DNA of 8,989 nucleotides, from contig JBKPOW010000066.1 of NCBI GenBank assembly GCA_046733275.1, forward strand, positions 1 to 8,989, read 5' to 3'. The position numbers and the translations under genes are program-made. Within the stretch, counting starts at the first letter, position 1. Every line of letters begins with the position of its first letter. Below the pieces are notes generated by a model that saw only the letters and a program-made list of their open reading frames with translations, was not told the DNA's origin and did not search any database. The stretch comes from VRUE01 sp046733275. Lineage in GTDB: Bacteria; Actinomycetota; Thermoleophilia; Solirubrobacterales; 70-9. Positions 1 through 5,040 of the stretch are shown here, piece after piece.

Positions 1-22
1 CGGAGATGTGTATAAGAGACAG
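1..22 (+). other. Nextera/Tn5 adapter remnant at contig end
   Basis: Bases 4-22 read AGATGTGTATAAGAGACAG, the 19-bp Tn5 mosaic end used in Nextera tagmentation libraries. The preceding CGG agrees with the end of the read-2 adapter (…CTCGG before the mosaic end) rather than the read-1 adapter (…CGTC). This is not genomic sequence: untrimmed adapter was carried to the contig end. Its presence means genuine sequence starts at about base 23 and the true upstream region of lysA is missing. Confidence 0.96.
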
Positions 23-37
23 CGGGTCCGCAACCGT

Positions 38-43
38 CACAAT
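38..43 (+). promoter_or_regulatory. Possible -10 element of lysA (leaderless type)
   Basis: CACAAT matches TATAAT at four of six positions, including the conserved A2 and T6, and ends 8 bases before the lysA ATG at 52. No Shine-Dalgarno sequence precedes that ATG. The pattern resembles the -10/start spacing of leaderless genes in actinobacteria. The -35 region would fall on or next to the adapter bases and cannot be judged, so this is only a weak suggestion. Confidence 0.22.
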
Positions 44-51
44 GCCCTCCC

Positions 52-1362
52 ATGGCCGAGCGCGGACAGGTAGGTGCGGTTGCCGACCCGATCGCGGGTT
101 CGCCGGTCTACCCGTCCGGCAGCCGCGTGAACGAGCGCGGCCACCTCGAGGTGGGTGGCTGTGACGTAGTCGAGCTCGCCGCCGCCCACGGCACCCCCGC
201 CTACATCTACGCCGAGGAGGAGATGCGGGGCCGGGCACGCGCCTACCGCGAGGCATTCGAGCGCCGCACCGACGACTTCGAGGTGCTCTACGCCAGCAAG
301 GCCTTCCCCTGCACCGCCGCCTACCGGCTCTTCGCCGAAGAGGGACTGTCCGTCGACGTCGCCTCGGGCGGCGAGCTGCACATGGCGCTGCGCGCCGGCT
401 TCGACCCGGCCCGCATCCACATGCACGGCAACAACAAGAGCGACGAGGAGATCCTCTTCGCCGCCCGCGCCGGCGTCGGCCACCTGATCCTCGACTCCTT
501 CGACGAGATCGAGCGCTGCGAGCGACTGCTCGACGAACCGCAGGACGTGCTGATCCGGGTGACGCCGGGGATCAAGCCCTCGACCCACGATTACGTCCAG
601 ACCGGCCAGCTCGATTCCAAGTTCGGCTTCGGCCTCGAGGACGGGCTGGCGGCGCGGGCGATCGAGCGCGTGCTCGCCTCCGAGCAGCTCAACCTCGTCG
701 GCCTGCACGCCCACATTGGCTCGCAGATCTTCGAGCTAGAGCCATACAGGCTGGCGATCCGCGCGATCGGCGAGCTGGCCGGCGATTGGTGCCGGCTGGT
801 CAACGTCGGCGGCGGCCTCGGCATCGCCTACACCGCCGAGGACGAGCCGCCCTCGATCGACTCCTACGTGGAGGTCAAGGTGCGCGGCGTCGCCGAGGTC
901 TTCGGCGAGGGCGTCCGCATCCTGGTCGAGCCCGGTCGCTCGCTGGTCGGCAACGCCGGCCTCACCGCCTACCGGGTCGGCACCGTCAAGGAGATCCCCG
1001 GCATCCGCACCTACGTCGCGGTCGACGGCGGCATGTCGGACAACATGCGGCCGATGCTCTACGGCTCGCGCTACGAGGCCTTGATCGCCGACCGGGCCGG
1101 CGACCCCCCCGACGCGGCAGCGACGATCGCCGGTATGCACTGCGAGTCGGGCGACGTGATCGTCCGCGACGCGGTGCTGGCCGCGCCGGCCGTCGGCGAC
1201 GTGCTCGTGACCCCGGCCACCGGCGCCTACGGGCACGCGATGGCGAGCAACTACAACGGCGTTACCCGCCCGCCGGTGATCTTCTGCCGGGACGGCCAGG
1301 CGCGGGTCGTCGTGCGGCGCGAGTCCTACGAGGACCTGACCTCACGCGACGTCGATGGCTGA
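52..1362 (+). CDS. lysA: Diaminopimelate decarboxylase (LysA)
   Basis: This PLP enzyme (fold-type III, alanine-racemase-like barrel) decarboxylates meso-diaminopimelate to L-lysine, the last step of lysine synthesis, in the cytoplasm. The 436 residues fit the family length. Visible motifs: YASKAF at 80-85 with K83 as the expected PLP Schiff-base lysine; HIGSQ at 221-225; the glycine-rich phosphate-binding VGGGLG at 252-257; EPGRSLV at 293-299; CESGD at 364-368, whose C364 is the expected active-site cysteine supplied across the dimer; and GAYG at 391-394 with the PLP/substrate-site tyrosine Y393. The barrel covers about residues 55-315 and the C-terminal beta domain the rest. The ATG at 52 is the first in-frame ATG. 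It gives about 17 residues before the usual PVYPSGSRVNERG start of actinobacterial LysA, so the first residues are less certain. No SD is seen. The stop overlaps hom by 8 bases. In many actinobacteria argS lies upstream, but here the contig ends. Confidence 0.96.
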   Translation: MAERGQVGAVADPIAGSPVYPSGSRVNERGHLEVGGCDVVELAAAHGTPAYIYAEEEMRGRARAYREAFERRTDDFEVLYASKAFPCTAAYRLFAEEGLSVDVASGGELHMALRAGFDPARIHMHGNNKSDEEILFAARAGVGHLILDSFDEIERCERLLDEPQDVLIRVTPGIKPSTHDYVQTGQLDSKFGFGLEDGLAARAIERVLASEQLNLVGLHAHIGSQIFELEPYRLAIRAIGELAGDWCRLVNVGGGLGIAYTAEDEPPSIDSYVEVKVRGVAEVFGEGVRILVEPGRSLVGNAGLTAYRVGTVKEIPGIRTYVAVDGGMSDNMRPMLYGSRYEALIADRAGDPPDAAATIAGMHCESGDVIVRDAVLAAPAVGDVLVTPATGAYGHAMASNYNGVTRPPVIFCRDGQARVVVRRESYEDLTSRDVDG

Positions 1363-2578
1363 GCCGGTCCGCATCGGGGTGCTCGGCAAGGGCACGGTGG
1401 GCGCCGCCTTCGCCAAGCTGCTCGCCGAGCGGGCCGACGCGGTCGCGGCGGCGACCGGGCGGCGGCCCGAGATCTGCGGCACGCTCTCGCGCAGCGAGGG
1501 CGAGTTCGCCGAGATCCTCGCCGGAGCGGACCTGATCGTCGAGCTGATCGGCGGTACTGAGCCGGCGCGCGGCTACGTGCTCGAGGCGCTGCGCGCCGGG
1601 GTGCCCGTGGTCACCGCCAACAAGCAGCTGCTCGCCCAGCACGGCGAGGAGCTCTTCGCCGTGGCCCGCGAGGCCGGCGTGCAGCTGCGCTTCGAGGCCG
1701 CCGTCGCCGGCGTGATCCCGATCGTGCGCACGATCCAGGAGAGCTTCGGCGTCACCGAGATCGACAAGGTCTTCGGCATCGTCAACGGCACGACCAACTT
1801 CATCCTCAGCGAGATGGCCTCCAGCGGCGCCGCCTACGAGCGGGTCCTGGCGCGCGCGCAGGAGCTCGGCTACGCCGAGGCCGACCCGAGCGAGGACGTC
1901 AACGGCGCCGACGCGGCGGCGAAGATGGCGATCCTCGCCCGCCTCGCCTTCCACACCCCGGTGACGCTCGACCAGGTCGCCTACGAGGGGATCGAGGCGA
2001 TCCAGCCCGATGACCTCGCTTACGCCAAGGAGCTCGGCCTCTCGCTGAAGCTGCTCGGGGTCGCCGAGCGCCGCGACGGCGGCATCAGCGTGCGCGTCTT
2101 CCCCTGCTTCCTCTACGGCGGCCACCCGCTCGCCCCGGTCGAAGGCCCGTTCAACGCGGTGATGGTCGAGGCGCCGGCGATCACCGAGGTGACGATGTCG
2201 GGACCGGGCGCCGGCGGCGTCGAGACCGCCTCGGCGGTGCTCGGCGACGTCGTCTCGATCCTCTCCGGCGACGCCCCGGCGAACGAGGTGCACGCGGAGC
2301 TGCCACTGGTCGCCGATGTCACCTCCTCCTTCTACCTGCACCTCGAGGTCGCCGACCGGCCCGGAGTGCTGGCGCGGATCGCCCAGGTGCTGGGGGAGAA
2401 CGAGATCTCGGTGAAGAGCGTCGTCCAGCGCGGCATCGGCGACGACGCCCGCCTGGTGATGGTCGTGCACGAGTGCCTCGAGTCGCGCTTCGCCGCGGCG
2501 ATGGCGGAGATCGGCGGCCTGGAGGAGCTGCGCTCGGCGCCGCGCTCGATCCGCGTAATCGAGGAGGAGTTCGTTTGA
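1355..2578 (+). CDS. hom: Homoserine dehydrogenase with C-terminal ACT domain
   Basis: The enzyme reduces L-aspartate 4-semialdehyde to L-homoserine with NAD(P)H, at the branch point to threonine and methionine. The protein has 407 residues. A Rossmann nucleotide-binding motif GKGTVG lies at 11-16, followed by VVTANK at 85-90, FEAAVAGVIP at 113-122 and the family signature GIVNGTTNFIL at 141-151. The segment ADPSEDVNGADAAAK at 176-190 carries D186 and K190, the likely catalytic aspartate and lysine. GPGAG at 283-287 closes the catalytic part. Residues about 326-403 (FYLHLEVADRPGVLARIAQ…) form an ACT domain, which in this family usually senses threonine for feedback inhibition; this is inferred for this protein. 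The ATG sits in the lysA stop region (ATGGCTGA, 8-base overlap) with no close SD, so translation probably depends on coupling to lysA. The overlap with thrC is 4 bases. Confidence 0.97.
   Translation: MAEPVRIGVLGKGTVGAAFAKLLAERADAVAAATGRRPEICGTLSRSEGEFAEILAGADLIVELIGGTEPARGYVLEALRAGVPVVTANKQLLAQHGEELFAVAREAGVQLRFEAAVAGVIPIVRTIQESFGVTEIDKVFGIVNGTTNFILSEMASSGAAYERVLARAQELGYAEADPSEDVNGADAAAKMAILARLAFHTPVTLDQVAYEGIEAIQPDDLAYAKELGLSLKLLGVAERRDGGISVRVFPCFLYGGHPLAPVEGPFNAVMVEAPAITEVTMSGPGAGGVETASAVLGDVVSILSGDAPANEVHAELPLVADVTSSFYLHLEVADRPGVLARIAQVLGENEISVKSVVQRGIGDDARLVMVVHECLESRFAAAMAEIGGLEELRSAPRSIRVIEEEFV
2561..2569 (+). promoter_or_regulatory. Ribosome binding site that decides the thrC start
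   Basis: GAGGAGGAG lies inside the last codons of hom, 5 bases before a TTG at 2575-2577. It is the best purine-rich SD in the threonine cluster. The TTG overlaps the hom stop as TTGA. The position supports TTG 2575 as the thrC start instead of the in-frame ATG at 2473, which lies 103 bases inside hom. Confidence 0.75.
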
Positions 2579-3612
2579 GCCCGCTTCCCCTGATCGAGCG
2601 ATACAGGGAGAAGCTGCCGCTGGAGGAGGGGGATCCGGTCGTCTCGCTGAACGAGGGCTCGACGCCGCTGATCGAGGCGGAGCGGCTTTCGGAGCGCCTT
2701 GGCGTGCGGGCCTACCTCAAGTTCGAGGGGGCGAACCCGACCGGCTCGTTCAAGGACCGCGGAATGACGGTTGCTGTCTCGCGGGCGAAGGGGCGGGGGG
2801 CGGAGGCGGTGATCTGCGCCTCGACCGGCAACACCGCGGCCAGCGCCGCCGCCTACGCGGCACGGGCGGGCCTGCGCGGCGCGGTGATCGTGCCCGAGGG
2901 CAAGATCGCGATCGGCAAGCTGGCGCAGGCGCTGATGCACGGCGCCCGCGTCGTCGCCCTGCAGGGGAACTTCGACGACGCGCTGGGGATCGTGCGCGAG
3001 CTCGCCCAAAAGCACCCGATCGAGCTGGTCAACTCGGTCAACCCCTTCCGCATCGAAGGGCAGAAGACGGCGGCCTTCGAGGTGGTCGAGGAGCTCGGCC
3101 AGGCGCCGGGGGCGCTGGCGATCCCGGTCGGCAACGCCGGCAACGTGACCGCCTACTGGCGCGGCTTCGAGGAGGCCGGGGCGGCGCCGGTCCTCTACGG
3201 CTTCCAGGCCGAGGGGGCGGCGCCGCTGGTCCACGGCAGCCCGGTCGCCGCGCCGGAGACGGTCGCCTCGGCCATCCGCATCGGCAACCCGGCTCGCTGG
3301 GAGGAGGCGATGGCCGCCTTCACCGCCTCGCGCGGTCGGGTAGCAGCGGTCTCCGACGGGCAGATCCTCGACGCCTACCACTGGCTGGCGGCCAACGAGG
3401 GGATCTTCTGCGAGCCGGCCTCCGCCGCCTCGGTCGCCGGCCTGCTGACCCACGGCCTGCCGGTGGTCGAGGACGCCGCGCCGCCGGAGTCGGTCGTCTG
3501 CGTGCTCACCGGCCACGGCCTCAAGGACCCCGACACGGCGCTCTCGAAAGCGCCGCCGGTGATCAATTGTGAGAACGACCTGAGCGCGGTGGAGAGAGCG
3601 GTGTTCGCGTGA
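2575..3612 (+). CDS. thrC: Threonine synthase (ThrC), TTG start
   Basis: ThrC is a PLP fold-type II enzyme that converts O-phospho-L-homoserine to L-threonine and phosphate. From TTG 2575 the protein is 345 residues, close to actinobacterial threonine synthases of about 350. An ATG at 2473 in the same frame would add 34 residues (beginning MPRVALRRGDGG) that are merely hom sequence read in another frame, so I reject it. Motifs numbered from the TTG: NEGSTPLIEA at 26-35; NPTGSFKDRG at 54-63 with K60 as the PLP lysine; the substrate-binding loop STGNTAAS at 83-90; PVGNAGN at 184-190, the glycine-rich PLP-phosphate loop; EPASAASVAGL at 280-290; and LTGHGLKD at 311-318. The gene overlaps hom by 4 bases (TTGA) and thrB by 4 bases (GTGA), as in a tightly coupled operon. 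It looks complete and undamaged. Confidence 0.95.
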   Translation: MSPLPLIERYREKLPLEEGDPVVSLNEGSTPLIEAERLSERLGVRAYLKFEGANPTGSFKDRGMTVAVSRAKGRGAEAVICASTGNTAASAAAYAARAGLRGAVIVPEGKIAIGKLAQALMHGARVVALQGNFDDALGIVRELAQKHPIELVNSVNPFRIEGQKTAAFEVVEELGQAPGALAIPVGNAGNVTAYWRGFEEAGAAPVLYGFQAEGAAPLVHGSPVAAPETVASAIRIGNPARWEEAMAAFTASRGRVAAVSDGQILDAYHWLAANEGIFCEPASAASVAGLLTHGLPVVEDAAPPESVVCVLTGHGLKDPDTALSKAPPVINCENDLSAVERAVFA

Positions 3613-4493
3613 CCGCCCGCCGCCGCGTCGTCCGCGTGCCCGCCTCCTCGGCCAACCTCGGACCGGGCTACGACGTGATGGCGGCGGCGCTCGACCTCTG
3701 GCTCGAGCTCGAGATCGAGGAGACGGGTGAGTTCTCGCTCGACCCGGGCGGCCTCGACGTGCCGACCGGCCGCGACAACCTGATCGTGCGCGCCTTCGAG
3801 AGCCTGCACTCCGCCGATGGCATCTCCTTCCGCCTGAGGGAGACGATCCCGCTCGGGCGCGGCCTCGGCTCGAGCGCAGCGGCGATCGTCGCCGGCCTGG
3901 TCGCCGCCGACCACCTCTACGAGCTGGCGCTCTCGGAAAAAGAGCTGCTGGCGCTGGCCACCGAGATCGAGGGCCATCCCGATAACGTCGCCGCGGCGAT
4001 CTTCGGCGGCATCGTCATCTGCGACCCGATCCCTGAGGGGGGCAAGCCCGACTGCTCGCGCTTCCCGCCGCCCGACGGACTCGAGGGCGTGCTCGTCATC
4101 CCCAGCTGCGAGGTGGCGACGGACGCCGCACGCGAGGCGATCCCCCCTGAGATCCCGACCCGCGACGCGCTCTCCAACATCTTCTCCGCCGCTCGCTTGA
4201 CCCTCGGCCTCTACCGCGGCGACCTCGGCCTGATCGCCGCCAGCCTCAACGACAAGATCCACCAGGTGCGTCGCCGCGGCCTCTACCCGCGCTCGATGGA
4301 GCTGGTCGAGAAGGCGCACGAGCTGGGAGCGCTGGGGGCGACGATCTCGGGCGCCGGGCCGACCGTCCTCGTCTGGACCACTTGGCAGGACGCCGGCAAG
4401 GTCACCGAGGCGTTGGAAGAGCGTTGCGGCGAGTGGGCCCGAATCCGCCGCATCCCCTTCAGCGACCAGGGCGCCGACGTCCCGGAGCTTTAG
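3609..4493 (+). CDS. thrB: Homoserine kinase (ThrB), GTG start
   Basis: This GHMP-family kinase transfers phosphate from ATP to L-homoserine, making the substrate of ThrC. The 294 residues match the usual ThrB length. The N-terminal PASSANLGPGYD at 11-22 is the family motif 1. The ATP-binding PLGRGLGSSAAA at 81-92 is GHMP motif 2. EGHPDN at 121-126 and the C-terminal GATISGAGPTV at 243-253 (motif 3) are also present. The start is GTG in GTGA, overlapping the thrC stop; the next in-frame ATG (residue 24) would delete motif 1 and is ruled out. A purine-rich GGAGAG at 3591-3596 lies 12 bases upstream, rather far, so coupling to thrC is likely to help. The gene ends with TAG and is the last of the lysA-hom-thrC-thrB unit; only 46 bases separate it from the cupin gene. 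Confidence 0.97.
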   Translation: MTARRRVVRVPASSANLGPGYDVMAAALDLWLELEIEETGEFSLDPGGLDVPTGRDNLIVRAFESLHSADGISFRLRETIPLGRGLGSSAAAIVAGLVAADHLYELALSEKELLALATEIEGHPDNVAAAIFGGIVICDPIPEGGKPDCSRFPPPDGLEGVLVIPSCEVATDAAREAIPPEIPTRDALSNIFSAARLTLGLYRGDLGLIAASLNDKIHQVRRRGLYPRSMELVEKAHELGALGATISGAGPTVLVWTTWQDAGKVTEALEERCGEWARIRRIPFSDQGADVPEL

Positions 4494-4504
4494 GACCACC
4501 GATC

Positions 4505-4532
4505 GCGACAGCGGCCGGGAGCGCGGTATCGT
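4505..4532 (+). promoter_or_regulatory. Putative promoter of the cupin gene (leaderless)
   Basis: TATCGT at 4527-4532 fits the actinobacterial -10 pattern TANNNT. GCGACA at 4505-4510 matches TTGACA at four positions, with a 16-base spacer. The -10 ends 7 bases before the GTG at 4540, so initiation would fall at or next to the start codon, giving a leaderless mRNA. No SD precedes the GTG. This is a pattern match only, but the spacing is coherent. Confidence 0.45.
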
Positions 4533-4540
4533 CCCGGCCG
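4512..4540 (+). repeat. Perfect 9-bp inverted repeat spanning promoter and start of the cupin gene
   Basis: CGGCCGGGA (4512-4520) and TCCCGGCCG (4532-4540) are perfect reverse complements around an 11-base loop (4521-4531). No T-tract follows. In read-through RNA from thrB this would be a strong GC hairpin that could act as a terminator-like 3' end and would pair the first base of the cupin GTG. As DNA it is a palindrome flanking the putative -10 element and could be an operator. The sequence alone does not separate these options. Confidence 0.6.
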
Positions 4541-4914
4541 TGGCGGGCGGCTACACGATCAAGCATCGCGACGAGTTCGAGTCGATGGAGGGGTCCGGCG
4601 GCGCGACCTGGAAGCTGGCGCGCAAGGCGCTCGGCACCGCTGCCTTCGGCTTCAACCTGGTCGAGATCGCGCCCGGGGGTGAAATCCCCGAGCACGACGA
4701 GGCGCAGAGCGGCCAGGTCGAGCTCTACGCGATCCTCGAGGGCGAGGCGACGATGCGTCTCGACGGCGAGGAGCACGCGGCGCCGGCCGGAACCTTCGCC
4801 TCGATTGAGCCGTCCGCCAAGCGCACGATCCTCAACCGCTCTGAGGCGCCAGTGACGGCGCTCCTGATCGGCGTCCAGCCTGAGGGCGGCTACGAGCCGA
4901 TGAGCTGGGCCTAG
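4540..4914 (+). CDS. Small single-domain cupin protein of unknown function
   Basis: The 124-residue protein fits the cupin_2 fold: a strand-rich core from about residue 35 to 112 with PGGEIPEHDE at 45-54, E61 and ILEGEATMRLDGE at 65-77 (cupin motif 1), then APAGTFASIEP at 81-91 and an RTILN strand at 95-99 (motif 2). Of the usual metal ligands, H52 and E61 are plausible, but the second histidine of HxH is E54. The motif-2 histidine position is occupied by a KRT sequence (94-96), so metal binding is doubtful. No signal peptide or membrane segment is seen, so it is probably cytoplasmic. The start is GTG; the next in-frame ATG (residue 16) is possible but has no SD. It sits between the threonine operon and gltB on the same strand, with its own putative leaderless promoter. 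Candidate roles include small-molecule binding or sugar isomerase-like activity; none can be assigned. Confidence 0.82.
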   Translation: MAGGYTIKHRDEFESMEGSGGATWKLARKALGTAAFGFNLVEIAPGGEIPEHDEAQSGQVELYAILEGEATMRLDGEEHAAPAGTFASIEPSAKRTILNRSEAPVTALLIGVQPEGGYEPMSWA

Positions 4915-4924
4915 ATTTGCCCGC

Positions 4925-4958
4925 ATTTCGCGGTTAAACCCGAATTCGCCGTTTGACC
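4925..4958 (+). repeat. Repeated and palindromic motif block upstream of gltB (candidate operator)
   Basis: Two 16-base copies, ATTTCGCGGTTAAACC at 4925-4940 and AATTCGCCGTTTGACC at 4943-4958, match at 12 of 16 positions with an 18-base period. Within them GGTTAAACC (4932-4940) is an odd palindrome and CGAATTCG (4941-4948) a perfect one. CGGTTAAAC (4931-4939) is also the reverse complement of GTTTGACCG (4951-4959) at eight of nine positions. The block is AT-richer than its surroundings and reaches into the possible -35. It could bind a nitrogen or amino-acid regulator, but I do not recognise a known box. Confidence 0.4.
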
Positions 4959-4978
4959 GGCGGTTCCCGCCCTATAAT
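4953..4978 (+). promoter_or_regulatory. Putative gltB promoter with perfect TATAAT -10
   Basis: TATAAT at 4973-4978 is a perfect housekeeping -10 in a very GC-rich background. The best -35 candidate, TTGACC at 4953-4958, matches five of six positions but leaves a spacer of only 14 bases, shorter than the usual 16-18. The short spacer suggests either activator dependence or a different -35. The spacer itself contains a small inverted repeat GGCGG-TTC-CCGCC (4959-4971). Initiation near 4985 would give a leader of roughly 55 bases. Confidence 0.6.
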
Positions 4979-5000
4979 TCCGAGACCTGTCAACCCGTCG

Positions 5001-5023
5001 CGCGCCCGCTCGGAGAAGGCGCG
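5001..5023 (+). promoter_or_regulatory. Small hairpin in the gltB leader
   Basis: CGCGCC (5001-5006) pairs perfectly with GGCGCG (5018-5023) around an 11-base loop. It lies within the predicted 5' leader, ending 7 bases before the SD. A 6-bp GC stem can easily arise by chance at this GC content; no riboswitch family is recognised. Confidence 0.25.
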
Positions 5024-5030
5024 GAAACCG

Positions 5031-5035
5031 GGAGG
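5031..5035 (+). promoter_or_regulatory. Ribosome binding site of gltB
   Basis: GGAGG (preceded by G at 5030) lies 5 bases before the ATG at 5041. It supports this ATG as the gltB start and contrasts with the SD-less starts of lysA and the cupin gene in the same window. Confidence 0.8.
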
Positions 5036-5040
5036 TCGAG

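Noticed and set aside
37..714. 225-codon minus-strand open frame over the lysA start
   Set aside because: Shadow of lysA codons, which include the catalytic K83 region; the translated product matches nothing I know.
1262..2470. 402-codon open frame on the minus strand across lysA/hom
   Set aside because: It covers well-supported Hom motifs on the other strand, and its translation is rich in His, Asp, Arg, Gly and Ala with no family resemblance; typical of GC-rich antisense frames.
4382..4855. 157-codon + strand frame across the thrB end and the cupin gene
   Set aside because: Arg/Ser/Ala-rich shadow frame; thrB and the cupin frames both carry recognisable motifs there.
4915..4980. Intrinsic terminator after the cupin gene
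   Set aside because: The only stem, GGCGG-TTC-CCGCC (4959-4971), is 5 bp and followed by TATAATT, which reads better as a promoter -10; there is no U-tract of useful length.
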